A stretch of DNA of 42,284 nucleotides. It comes from DATHRK01 sp035513295 (GTDB lineage: Bacteria > Gemmatimonadota > Gemmatimonadetes > Longimicrobiales > RSA9). Where the stretch lies: NCBI GenBank assembly GCA_035513295.1, contig DATKCH010000072.1, positions 1-42,284 of the forward strand. The letters are read 5' to 3'. Positions 26,051-33,783 of this stretch are shown here, piece after piece. Each line of letters starts with the position of its first letter. The first letter of the stretch is position 1. The notes beneath the pieces are model-generated. The model saw nothing but the letters and a program-made list of their open reading frames with translations. It did no database searches and was not told the DNA's origin. Made by a program: the position numbers and the translations under genes.

Positions 26051-26923
26051 CTAGGGCGCGTCGGTATCGGCTCTCCAGGCGGCCGGCGTCCGGCCCGTCG
26101 CGCGCTTGAAAGCGCGGGTCAGGTGCGCCTGGTCGGCGAATCCGGCCTGGAGCGCGATCGCGGCGATGGATTCGCGGCCCGCGGCGAGCCGGTCGGCGGC
26201 CCAGTCGATCCGGAGGGCCCGGATGTAGGACCCCAGCGACACTCCGTGGGCCGACCGAAAGACCGCGGCGAGGTGCGAGGCGCTCACCCCGGCCGCGCGC
26301 GCGACGTCGTCCAGGAGCAGGGGGCTACGGAACTCGTCGCGTACGAACTCCTCGGCGGTCCGCAGCCAGAGCGGGCGGCCGCTGGGCTGGCTGTGTCCGT
26401 TCCCGGGGAGGTGCCGGGACGCGGCCACCATCATCTCCACCGCGATCGCCTGGGCCGACAACGAGGTCAAGGTGTCGTCGACCTCCAGTTCGCGCGCGAG
26501 CCGCCGGCCGGCGAGCTCGACCCCAGCGTGCGCGAAGGAGTGCACACCGTCGAGCAGCGGGGCGAACGGGTCGAGCGTGCCGTCGGTCGGGTCGGGCTGG
26601 ATCACGACGACCGACGCGCCAGCCGCCAGGATGTGGTTGGAGTGCGTCTCTCCCGCGGGCTCGGTGAAGACCGTCCCGCGCAGGCAGTCGTGGCTGCGGC
26701 GGCGGATGGAGGGGTTCGGGAAGTCGAGCCGGAAGCCGCCGGACAACATCACCGCGAAGGTCGTCCGGTCGTGGGCGTGCGCTTCCAGGACATCGTGCGC
26801 CAGGAACGACGCGCGCGTGACGCGGAACGGGCCCGCCTCGATGGCTTCGAACTTCGGGCTTCCCATCGTGATGGGGACAGAGCCGCGGTTGCCGTTCGGC
26901 CGGCGCGACGTGTGGTGGGACAT
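26051..26923 (-). CDS. AraC-family transcriptional regulator
   Basis: A 290-residue regulator. Residues about 20-130 form a cupin-like sensing domain (EAHAHDRTTFAVMLSGGFRL, EPAGETHSNHI), and residues about 190-285 the two-helix-turn-helix DNA-binding domain with DDVARAAGVSASHLAAVFR and IALQAGFADQAHLTRAFKR, ending in the expected GRTPAAWR. The conserved histidines in the cupin part could hold a metal or ligand. The start at 26923 is preferred for its match to the family length; the frame continues upstream to 27268 but overlaps the divergent lipoprotein. Its target is unclear: the divergent lipoprotein at 27142 is the nearest candidate. Confidence 0.92.
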   Translation of the reverse strand: MSHHTSRRPNGNRGSVPITMGSPKFEAIEAGPFRVTRASFLAHDVLEAHAHDRTTFAVMLSGGFRLDFPNPSIRRRSHDCLRGTVFTEPAGETHSNHILAAGASVVVIQPDPTDGTLDPFAPLLDGVHSFAHAGVELAGRRLARELEVDDTLTSLSAQAIAVEMMVAASRHLPGNGHSQPSGRPLWLRTAEEFVRDEFRSPLLLDDVARAAGVSASHLAAVFRSAHGVSLGSYIRALRIDWAADRLAAGRESIAAIALQAGFADQAHLTRAFKRATGRTPAAWRADTDAP

Positions 26924-27025
26924 CGAATCGCCTTCGCTTTCCTCCCTCGGCCTCTGAAGGACAACGGCCCAGCGGGGCCGAAACGGACCGACCGCGCTCC
27001 GCCGCCTCCATTCAGCGATCGTCGG

Positions 27026-27054
27026 ATTCTTCAAGGCCCCGGGGGAAGGTTCAA
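27026..27054 (-). promoter_or_regulatory. Candidate promoter of the AraC-family gene
   Basis: On the minus strand TTGAAC (complement of 27049-27054), a 17-bp spacer and AAGAAT (complement of 27026-27031) give a moderate sigma-70 match, about 100 bases upstream of the start at 26923. Confidence 0.35.
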
Positions 27055-27141
27055 TACGGACGCGGGCCGCGCACCGAGATTCGAGAGTCAGGCGAGCGGT
27101 GATCGCGAAGGCCGCTCCTATCCCCGGACATCGGAGCGTAC

Positions 27142-27756
27142 ATGACTCGAAGATATCTGGCGTCGGTGGTGGTTCTTGCCGCCTTCGCCGCCTCCTGCAC
27201 GGAGAACGCCGGCGAACCCGCGGGGCTCGAAACGGTGCCGTCCCTGGCCGCTTCGGGACCGGTTGCACACGGCGCGGGCGGCGGCGGCTACATTCTTCCT
27301 CTCGCCGGCGTGGACCTTCCCGGCACTTTCGCGTTCGGGGCTCTCCAGTTCGCCGACGGCGCTGCGCGGGGCCGACTGCGCTTCACGCTCGAGGTCTCCG
27401 GCCTGGCGGACCTCGGGCTCGCCGATGGCCTGGTAGACATCCACGGGGAGGTGACCTGCGTCACCGACGACCCGGCCAACGACCGCCTGTGGGTCGGCGG
27501 AGTCGTCACGCGCAACGCGTCGACGCAGCCCCTCTTCCGCGACGACGAAACCACCCAGGTGGGCGGCGACGTCTGGTTCCGCGCGGTCGACTACGGCCAG
27601 GGTCGGGCGGCGGATCAACCCGACCGCGTGACCTTCGTAGGATTCGAGGGCAGCGCCGGCTTCATCACGTCGGAAGAGTACTGCGAGGCGCAGCCGTGGC
27701 CCGACGATGACGCTCGCACCAACGAGGTGGTCTCGGGCAACATCCAGGTGCATTAG
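27142..27756 (+). CDS. Lipoprotein of unknown function
   Basis: The 204-residue product begins MTRRYLASVVVLAAFAASC, a signal peptide with lipobox AASC. The mature part has a Gly-rich segment (HGAGGGGYI) followed by a beta-rich domain with DLPGTFAFGALQFADG, GRLRFTLEVSGL, IHGEVTCVTDD and NDRLWVGGVVTR, and a C-terminal EYCEAQPWPDDD. Two cysteines in the mature domain may pair. The pattern (a secreted domain describing a variable value in a beta sheet, with a GEVTC strand) resembles small secreted proteins seen in several soil bacteria, but I cannot name a family. GGAG lies 5 bases before the ATG. It is divergent from the AraC regulator. Confidence 0.82.
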   Translation: MTRRYLASVVVLAAFAASCTENAGEPAGLETVPSLAASGPVAHGAGGGGYILPLAGVDLPGTFAFGALQFADGAARGRLRFTLEVSGLADLGLADGLVDIHGEVTCVTDDPANDRLWVGGVVTRNASTQPLFRDDETTQVGGDVWFRAVDYGQGRAADQPDRVTFVGFEGSAGFITSEEYCEAQPWPDDDARTNEVVSGNIQVH

Positions 27757-27936
27757 CCGGCTGGCTGGATCCGGCGGGGCCCGGTCCGAACCGGCGCATC
27801 CGTCGATCCGGCTCCGACCAGCGGCGGTAGCCTTCAACCGCGGATTCCTCCCGGCCCCGTCCAGGGGTCTGGCCTGCGGCTGGAGGCTATCGCTCTGGTC
27901 CTGCGAGTCAGTCCCTGGTGCTGCGCCGATGCCGGC

Positions 27937-28260
27937 CTACCCGGCCGCCGGCCCCGTCTCCAGTCGCGCCACCCGCCAGTGCGTCACCTGTTCGGGCGCG
28001 TGGGTCAGGTAGCGCTCGTCCTCGGGGTAGTAGACCGCCCGATCCGGCTCATCCCCCGCGAACCGGCGCACGGCCTCCATCGACTCCCACACCGAGTAGA
28101 CCACCACCTCGGCCTCGTCCCCGTCGACGCGCACGAGCAGGTGGGCTGCGACGTTGCCGGGCGTCCCCGTGAGCGCGCGGATTCCCGTCTCCTCGACGTA
28201 CCGCGCATACTCGTCCGCGTCCTCGGCGCGCACGCGCCCGGTCCACTGTCTGGCGATCAT
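27937..28260 (-). CDS. Antibiotic biosynthesis monooxygenase (ABM)-fold protein
   Basis: A 107-residue protein starting MIARQWTGRVRAEDADEYARYV, with the ferredoxin-like dimeric alpha-beta barrel pattern of the ABM family: an opening strand with a Trp, a helix with EYARY, then VVYSVWESMEAVRRFAG and an APEQVTHWRV strand. Members range from quinol and haem monooxygenases to proteins of unknown role; no catalytic residue can be assigned here. Its ATG overlaps the TGA of the EamA exporter by four bases (ATGA), so it is translationally coupled and belongs to the same transcript. Confidence 0.85.
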   Translation of the reverse strand: MIARQWTGRVRAEDADEYARYVEETGIRALTGTPGNVAAHLLVRVDGDEAEVVVYSVWESMEAVRRFAGDEPDRAVYYPEDERYLTHAPEQVTHWRVARLETGPAAG

Positions 28261-29210
28261 ATCTCCTCCAAGGTGAGCATTACGGCGGCGACCACGGCGG
28301 TCGCCGAAACCACCACCCAACCCGTGAGGGCGCCGTCCCCGGCCGACGCCCCGAGCAACACGGCGATCAGCGGGTTCACGTACGCATGGCTGCCGACCCT
28401 GGCCGGCGTGCTGTGGTCGAGCAGCCAAAGGTAGGCGGAGAACGCGACGATCGACCCGAAGACGATGAGGTAGCCGAGCGCCAGGACCGATCGAGCGCTC
28501 ACCTCGCCGAGCGAGAACGCCGAGGTCTCGCCGAGCGCGAGGGACAGGCCGACCAGCACCGCCCCCGCCATCAACAGCTGCATCCCGGCGGACTGCGTAC
28601 GCGACGCGGGCAGCACTCTCCCGCGCGCCCAGACCGACCCCACCGACCACGACAGCGCCGCGAGCAGGATCGCGGCGCCGCCGAGCGGATCGACGGCGCT
28701 CCCGGCGCCCGGGCCCATCAGCGCGAGCACCCCGACGAGCCCCACCCCGATCCCGGCCCAGACGCGCGGCGTCGGCGCCGCCCCGCCGGGGCGCCACCAG
28801 GCCAGCAGGACCATCCAGAGGGGGATCGTAGCGATGAGGAGGGCAGCCGGGCCGGACGCCACGCGCGTCTCCGCCCAACTGAGGACGCCCTGCCCCACGA
28901 CGAACAGGAGCGAGCCGACCCCGAGGGCGGCGCCCCACGCGCGCCGCGCAGGACGTGGTTCGCCACGCCAGGCGGACCACGCGTACAGGGCTCCCCCAGC
29001 GACGAGGCACCGCACGCCGGTCATCAGGTAGGGAGGAATCGTCGCGACACCGTAGCGGATCGCGAGGTAGGTCGAGCCCCAGATCAGATAGGTCGCTGCG
29101 AAGGCGGCGAGCGCGCGGCCGCGTACCCCGAGAGCGTCGGTCGGGGCCTGGCGCGACCACGGGGCGACGGTGGCGGCGGTGGCGGCGGTGTTCGATACGG
29201 GAGGTGCCAT
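28257..29210 (-). CDS. EamA/DMT-family exporter
   Basis: A 317-residue inner-membrane transporter with ten hydrophobic segments arranged as two EamA repeats. The first repeat starts AAFAATYLIWGSTYLAIRYG and the second near residue 155. The WGSTYLAIRY motif is typical of the YedA/RhaT-like group that exports metabolites or amphiphilic compounds. A cytoplasmic-side N-terminal tail of about 30 residues precedes the first helix. The start ATG lacks a clear Shine-Dalgarno, but the promoter found upstream fits a 29-base leader. It is divergent from the CGNR regulator and coupled to the ABM protein downstream. Substrate unknown. Confidence 0.92.
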   Translation of the reverse strand: MAPPVSNTAATAATVAPWSRQAPTDALGVRGRALAAFAATYLIWGSTYLAIRYGVATIPPYLMTGVRCLVAGGALYAWSAWRGEPRPARRAWGAALGVGSLLFVVGQGVLSWAETRVASGPAALLIATIPLWMVLLAWWRPGGAAPTPRVWAGIGVGLVGVLALMGPGAGSAVDPLGGAAILLAALSWSVGSVWARGRVLPASRTQSAGMQLLMAGAVLVGLSLALGETSAFSLGEVSARSVLALGYLIVFGSIVAFSAYLWLLDHSTPARVGSHAYVNPLIAVLLGASAGDGALTGWVVVSATAVVAAVMLTLEEI

Positions 29211-29239
29211 TTGTCGTAACCATCTATTTGAGTTACACT
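29211..29239 (+). promoter_or_regulatory. Promoter of the CGNR regulator gene
   Basis: TTGTCG (29211-29216), a 17-bp spacer and TACACT (29234-29239) give a moderate sigma-70 promoter with start near 29246 and a leader of about 36 bases. The -35 directly abuts the EamA start codon. The -10 forms one arm of an inverted repeat with the opposing -10 (see 29234-29251). Confidence 0.45.
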
Positions 29240-29251
29240 GGTAGTAGTGTA
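29234..29251. promoter_or_regulatory. Inverted repeat formed by two opposing -10 boxes, candidate operator
   Basis: TACACT (29234-29239) and AGTGTA (29246-29251) are inverted copies separated by 6 bp. Each is the -10 box of one of the divergent promoters, so a dimeric repressor bound here would silence both. A GTGTACAC palindrome also overlaps the right arm, and GTAACCA occurs at 29216-29222 and 29263-29269. The 71-bp gap is only about 41 percent GC, far below its surroundings. Confidence 0.5.
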
Positions 29252-29274
29252 CACCGGACGAAGTAACCAGTCAA
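29246..29274 (-). promoter_or_regulatory. Promoter of the EamA-ABM operon
   Basis: On the minus strand TTGACT (complement of 29269-29274), 17 bp and TACACT (complement of 29246-29251) form a good sigma-70 promoter, with a start near 29239 and a leader of about 29 bases to the EamA ATG. Confidence 0.65.
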
Positions 29275-29281
29275 TAGGTTT

Positions 29282-29908
29282 ATGATGGTTTCCAACGACG
29301 CGGACGCCGACGCGCAGGGCGGGGTCGACAGGCTGCCGTTGGTGGGCGGCCACCCGGCGCTGGATTTCGCCAACACCGTGTCCTGGCGCGGCGCCAACAC
29401 CTGGGACGACTCCCTGGTCGAGCCCGGCGATCTCCTGCGCTGGGGCGTGCGCGCGGGGTTGATCGATGCGTCGGAGGCCGAGGCAGAGGCGGGCGGCGCC
29501 GGCGAGGCGCGGGCGCTCTTCGAGCGCGCGCTGCGGCTCCGCGAGGCGGTCTACGATGTTTTCGCCGCGGTCGCGCTGGGCGGGCCCATCCCCGACGCGG
29601 CGCTCTCGGACCTGAGCGGGGAATGGGCGGAGGCGCGGGGTCGCATGCTCCTGGAGGCCGGCGCCGAGGGCGAGGTGTCGGCCACCCTGCCCGCCGGCGC
29701 CCCGCTCGAGCGGATCATCTGGGCGCTCGCCGCGAGCGCGGGAGACCTCCTCCTCGAGCTCGAGCCCGCCCGGATCAAGACCTGCGCGGGCGCCGAATGC
29801 GGCTACCTGTACGTGGACTCCAGCCGCAACCGCAGCCGCCGCTGGTGCGACATGGCGGAGTGCGGAAACCGGGCGAAGGTCCGCCGGTTCCGTGCTCGCG
29901 AGCGCTGA
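29282..29908 (+). CDS. CGNR zinc-finger transcriptional regulator
   Basis: A 208-residue regulator with an N-terminal ABATE-type stress-sensing domain (LPLVGGHPALDFANTV, residues 18-33) and a C-terminal CGNR zinc finger with cysteines at 168, 173, 189 and 194 and the CGNR signature at 194-197, followed by a basic tail (RAKVRRFRARER). Family members are linked to control of nearby export or detoxification genes, and here it is divergent from an EamA exporter and ABM protein with shared overlapping promoters, which suggests local autoregulation. Two in-frame ATGs open the gene; the second is at 29285. The Shine-Dalgarno is weak. It is probably a one-gene transcript. Confidence 0.92.
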   Translation: MMVSNDADADAQGGVDRLPLVGGHPALDFANTVSWRGANTWDDSLVEPGDLLRWGVRAGLIDASEAEAEAGGAGEARALFERALRLREAVYDVFAAVALGGPIPDAALSDLSGEWAEARGRMLLEAGAEGEVSATLPAGAPLERIIWALAASAGDLLLELEPARIKTCAGAECGYLYVDSSRNRSRRWCDMAECGNRAKVRRFRARER

Positions 29909-30075
29909 GCAAGGTTCCACGCGCGCGCACGTACACGTCTGCCTGGGGGACCCCGCTGACCGCCCGCCCCCTCGCACGTCCACGCCCACTCGCTTAGTCT
30001 TCCACGGAACGGTGCGGCTCCGAACCGCGCCGCGCAGGGCATCCGGCGACGCCGTCTCCAGCGATCTCAGGCCAC

Positions 30076-31017
30076 ATGGCCCGCATCATAGAAGTCAGTT
30101 TCAAGGGCAACCGGCGCGACTACTTCACGTCCGCGCTGGGCGAGGTGATCCCGAGCGACTACGTGGTCGTCGAGGCGGACAGGGGAGAGGACCTCGGTCG
30201 GGTGACCGCCACCGGGGCGATCGCGGAGCGCAAGTGTTCCGGGTGCAGCACCGGGTGCGCGGCTCCGGTGCCCGAGCAGCGCGTCATTCGCGTCGCCAGC
30301 GACGCCGAGGTCGCCCGTTCGCGCACGCTGCGCTCCGACGAGGACCGGGTCCGGCGGACCACGCGGGAAAAGGTCGAACGGCACGGCCTCAAGATGAAGG
30401 TCACCGAGACCGAGTGGCAGTTCGACCGAAACAAACTCACGATCTACTTCACCGCCGAGCGACGCGTGGACTTCCGCGAGCTCGTGCGCGACCTCGCGCG
30501 CACGTTCCGCACGCGCATCGAGCTGAAGCAGATCGGCGTGCGCGACGAGGCGGCGCTGCTGGGCGGAGTCGGCCGGTGCGGACGCGAGCTGTGCTGCTCG
30601 ACCTGGCTGCGCGACCTCAAGCCGGTCAGCCTCCAGCTCGCCAAGGACCAGCGGCTGTCGCTCAACCCCGCGCAGATTTCCGGTTGTTGCGGCCGTCTGA
30701 TGTGCTGCCTCACCTACGAGCACGACGCGTACGTGGAGGCGCGCCGCAGATTCCCGCGGGAGGGGAAGACCATCCGCACGGCGCACGGGGAGGAACGCGT
30801 CCTCAGCGTGGACATATGGGGCGAGAGGGTCCAGCTGCGCGGCGCCGATGGGACGCAGCGCGTGGTCGGCCTCGAGGAGCTCAGGGCGGAGGTCGGTTCC
30901 GGTCCGGGTTGGGGCGCCCGCCGCAAGCAGGCGGCAGACGGGAACGGAAGCGCGCGCTCCGGCAGCGGGAGCGCGCCCGGAAACGGCGCCGGCGACACCC
31001 CCGACGAGGGTCGATGA
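30076..31017 (+). CDS. ricT: RicT-like PSP1-domain protein
   Basis: A 313-residue PSP1-domain protein. In Bacillus subtilis RicT (YaaT) forms a complex with RicA and RicF that carries iron-sulfur clusters and affects mRNA processing by RNase Y. Here the clusters of cysteines are intact: C54, C57, C61 in KCSGCSTGC; C168, C173, C174 in GRCGRELCC; C204, C205, C210, C211 in SGCCGRLMCC. The C-terminal tail from about 275 is low-complexity (Gly, Ser, Arg). RicA and RicF partners are not in the window, so the role may differ. The metG start overlaps its stop as ATGA. The proximity to metG recalls the B. subtilis chromosome, where yaaT and metS are near neighbours. Confidence 0.92.
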   Translation: MARIIEVSFKGNRRDYFTSALGEVIPSDYVVVEADRGEDLGRVTATGAIAERKCSGCSTGCAAPVPEQRVIRVASDAEVARSRTLRSDEDRVRRTTREKVERHGLKMKVTETEWQFDRNKLTIYFTAERRVDFRELVRDLARTFRTRIELKQIGVRDEAALLGGVGRCGRELCCSTWLRDLKPVSLQLAKDQRLSLNPAQISGCCGRLMCCLTYEHDAYVEARRRFPREGKTIRTAHGEERVLSVDIWGERVQLRGADGTQRVVGLEELRAEVGSGPGWGARRKQAADGNGSARSGSGSAPGNGAGDTPDEGR

Positions 31018-32525
31018 GCGACGCGCGGGTCTTCTACCTCACGACCGCGATCGACTACGCCAACGGCCTGCCCCACCTCGGGCACGCGCTCGAAAAGATC
31101 GGCGCGGACGCCATCGCCAGGTACCACCGGCTGAAGGGCGAGGACGTGCACTTCGTCCTCGGCATGGACGAGCACGGGCAGAACATCGTACAGAGCGCCG
31201 AACAGGCGGGGCTGGACCCGAGGGCGTGGGTGGATCGGATCGGCGCGGCGTTTCGCGCCGCGTGGGCTGCCCTCCTGGTCAGCCAGGACGATTTCATCCG
31301 TACGACCGAGCACCGTCACCACGTCGCGGTCCACGATCTCATCCGACGCATCGGCGAGGCCGGCGACCTCTACCGCGGCACCTACGAGGGCTGGTACTGC
31401 GTGCGGTGCGAAGCGTTCAAGACCGAAGACGACCTAGAGGGCGAGGGGGACGACCTCAGGTGCCCGCTGCATCCCTCGCGCCAGATCCAGTGGACGGTGG
31501 AGGAAAACTGGTTCTTCCGTCTGTCCGCCTACCGCGACCGCCTGCTCGCCCTGCTCGTCGAGCATCCGGAGTTCGTGCAGCCGGAGATCCGCCGCAACGA
31601 GATCTTCCGGGTGCTGGAGCATGGCCTCCAGGATCTGTCCGTGTCGCGCGCGCTGCCGTGGGGGGTCCCGTGGCCCGGGGCCGACGGCGAGGTCGTGTAC
31701 GTGTGGATCGACGCCCTCACCAACTACCTCTCGGCGACCGGCTATCCCGCCGAGGGGTTCGAACGCCTGTGGCCGGCGGACGTGCACGTCATCGGCAAGG
31801 ACATCACCCGCTTCCACTGCATCTACTGGCCGGCGTTCCTCATGAGCGCCGGCCTGCCACTCCCCGCGACCGTCTGGGCGCACGGATTCGTCGGCTACGG
31901 CGGCAGGCGCCTGTCCAAGTCGGAGGGCGTGAGCTTCGGCCTTGATGAAGCGATCGCCCGCCACGGGCCCGAAGCCCTGCGATACTACCTCCTTCGGGAG
32001 GTGCCCTGGGATGGCGACGGCGACGTCACCCGCGAGCGCTTCGACGAGCGCTACACCGCCGAGCTCGCCAACGACATCGGCAACCTCGTGAATCGCTCGC
32101 TGTCCATGGTCGAGCGCTACCGTGACGGCGTCGTCCCCGAAGGGGATGCGACGGAACTGGATGCGCGCGCGCGTGAGCTGATCGACGCCTACCGCCGCGC
32201 GATGGACGCCTACCTGCTGCACGAGGGTCTGCAGGCGGCCTTCGACCTGGCCTCCGCGGCGAACGGGTTCGTGACTTCCAGTGAGCCGTGGGCGCTCGCG
32301 AAGGACCCGGACCGGTCGCGGCAACTCGACGCCGTCCTGCACGCCCTGGCCCGGGCCATCGCGACGCTCGCCACGATGCTCGCGCCCTTCATGCCCGAAA
32401 AGATGACATCTCTGGCCAACCGCCTGGGCCTTCCCGGCGTTCCGTCGCTCACGGAGCTCGAGAGGCTCAAACTGAACGGCAAAAAAGTCGAGCGCGGTGA
32501 CATTTTGTTTCCCCGGCCGGACTAA
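31014..32525 (+). CDS. metG: Methionyl-tRNA synthetase
   Basis: A 503-residue class I synthetase that charges tRNA-Met. Motifs: PHLGHA (residues 20-25, HIGH-type), RLSKSEG (about 298, KMSKS-type), and a zinc-binding knuckle with YCVRC (about 128-132) and CPLH (about 150). The anticodon-binding helical domain fills the rest. It lacks the C-terminal tRNA-binding extension (Tsl/Arc1p-like) found in longer MetG, which is common. The frame is open far upstream but only as a shadow of ricT; the ATG at 31014 is preceded by GAGGG and overlaps the ricT stop by 4 bases, so the two are translationally coupled. Confidence 0.96.
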   Translation: MSDARVFYLTTAIDYANGLPHLGHALEKIGADAIARYHRLKGEDVHFVLGMDEHGQNIVQSAEQAGLDPRAWVDRIGAAFRAAWAALLVSQDDFIRTTEHRHHVAVHDLIRRIGEAGDLYRGTYEGWYCVRCEAFKTEDDLEGEGDDLRCPLHPSRQIQWTVEENWFFRLSAYRDRLLALLVEHPEFVQPEIRRNEIFRVLEHGLQDLSVSRALPWGVPWPGADGEVVYVWIDALTNYLSATGYPAEGFERLWPADVHVIGKDITRFHCIYWPAFLMSAGLPLPATVWAHGFVGYGGRRLSKSEGVSFGLDEAIARHGPEALRYYLLREVPWDGDGDVTRERFDERYTAELANDIGNLVNRSLSMVERYRDGVVPEGDATELDARARELIDAYRRAMDAYLLHEGLQAAFDLASAANGFVTSSEPWALAKDPDRSRQLDAVLHALARAIATLATMLAPFMPEKMTSLANRLGLPGVPSLTELERLKLNGKKVERGDILFPRPD

Positions 32526-32601
32526 TGGAGGGGCGTGGACGATCGACGCAAGATCCCATTACGGACCGACATGCGCGGGCATGGCCGAGCTGGCCGGGAA
32601 C

Positions 32602-32630
32602 TTGACCCTGGGTCTCGGCGCCGATACACT
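32602..32630 (+). promoter_or_regulatory. Promoter of the M23 peptidase gene
   Basis: TTGACC (32602-32607), a 17-bp spacer and TACACT (32625-32630) make one of the best promoter matches in the window, with start near 32637 and a leader of about 80 bases. The same -10 TACACT is used at the EamA/CGNR region. Confidence 0.68.
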
Positions 32631-32715
32631 CCGTGCGCTTTTCCACGGGAGCCCGGCAGTTGACGCGGTCCGGGGGATGAAGCCCCGAGCCAACATTTCC
32701 GAGACCCGGTAAGGC

Positions 32716-33651
32716 ATGTCGGCACGACGACACTGGACATTGATGATCGTGCCCGACTGCGGTACGGAGGCGCGCCAGATGCGCGTCTCCCGTGGCGCCG
32801 TCAGGCTTGCCGCCGCGGGGGCCATTTTCGTGTTGGGCATCCTCGTCGTCCTCTCGACCGGATTCATCTGGCAGGAGTCGCAGCAGGCGCGGGTCGTGAG
32901 GCTGGCCCACGAGAACGTCCTCCTCGAAGGGGAGATGGACCGGCTCCGGGGACGCATGGGGGAGCTGGAAGACGTTCTGGGCGCCCTGTGGGACCAGGAC
33001 GAGCAGTACCGGCTGCTCGCGGGGCTCGAGCCTCTGGATGAGGGGGTACAGCGCGCCGGTATCGGCGGTCCCGGTTCGGACGCCCGGGCGTCCCACCTCG
33101 AGAGGCTGGATCCCCGCATGGGCCGACTCGCGCGCGCGGCGTCGACGAGCGTTTCCACGATGGTCCGACGCGCCCAACTGCTCTCGGCGAGCTGGAACGA
33201 AGCCTCCCGGACCCTGACCGCCTCCCACCTGCGGCTGCGCGCCACGCCTTCGATCATGCCCACGGATGGCCGCATATCGAGCGTCTTCAGCCACAGCCGG
33301 CTGCACCCCATCCTCGACGTGGCGCGGCCGCACAAAGGGGTGGACGTGACGGCCTCTCGCGGGACGCCGATCATTTCGACCGCGGCCGGTCGCGTCTCGT
33401 TCGTGGGCCAACAGGGCAGCTACGGCAACATGGTGGAGGTCGACCACGGCTTCGGGGTGCGCACCCGCTACGCGCACGCGTCGAAGCTGCTCGTTCGGCG
33501 CGGCCAGCGGGTCGAACGAGGAGAAACCATCGCCGAGGTGGGCAGCACGGGGCTTTCCGTCGCGCCCCACGTGCACTACGAAGTTTGGGTCAACGGGCGC
33601 GCCATCGATCCCAGACGGTACATCCTGGAACAGGACGTCCTGCCGGATTGA
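32716..33651 (+). CDS. M23-family membrane-anchored peptidase
   Basis: The 311-residue protein has a short cytoplasmic N-terminus, one membrane helix (about 33-53), a periplasmic coiled coil (about 60-105, with LLEGEMDRLRGRMGELE) and a C-terminal M23 domain from about 185. Zinc-site motifs are HKGVDV (about 205-210) and HVHYEVW (about 285). The catalytic domain has the usual HxxxD and HxH arrangement, so it probably cleaves peptidoglycan cross-links or acts as an activator of amidases if the protease site is inert; which of these cannot be decided by eye. No LysM domain is visible. The gene has its own promoter (32602-32630). Confidence 0.92.
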   Translation: MSARRHWTLMIVPDCGTEARQMRVSRGAVRLAAAGAIFVLGILVVLSTGFIWQESQQARVVRLAHENVLLEGEMDRLRGRMGELEDVLGALWDQDEQYRLLAGLEPLDEGVQRAGIGGPGSDARASHLERLDPRMGRLARAASTSVSTMVRRAQLLSASWNEASRTLTASHLRLRATPSIMPTDGRISSVFSHSRLHPILDVARPHKGVDVTASRGTPIISTAAGRVSFVGQQGSYGNMVEVDHGFGVRTRYAHASKLLVRRGQRVERGETIAEVGSTGLSVAPHVHYEVWVNGRAIDPRRYILEQDVLPD

Positions 33652-33691
33652 GCGGACCGATCGCCGGCCGCGTCTCGACCGCCCTGCTCGC

Positions 33692-33720
33692 TTGAAAACG
33701 CGGCGGGGCGGTTCTAGCTT
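33692..33720 (+). promoter_or_regulatory. Promoter of the coiled-coil lipoprotein gene
   Basis: TTGAAA (33692-33697), 17 bp and TAGCTT (33715-33720) form a good promoter about 60 bases before the ATG at 33784. A partial stem (ACCGCCC 33678-33684 with GGGCGGT 33706-33712) overlaps it and might act as a terminator for the peptidase gene or as an operator. Confidence 0.5.
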
Positions 33721-33783
33721 GCACAACTTCCGAACGCACCCCTGCGAAAGCGCCTCTTCATCGACGACGGAGAGAGCCGGCAA

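Noticed and set aside
29892..31013. Long N-terminal extension of metG through the ricT gene
   Set aside because: Out-of-frame shadow of ricT; the ATG at 31014 has the HIGH-type motif at the expected distance and a Shine-Dalgarno.
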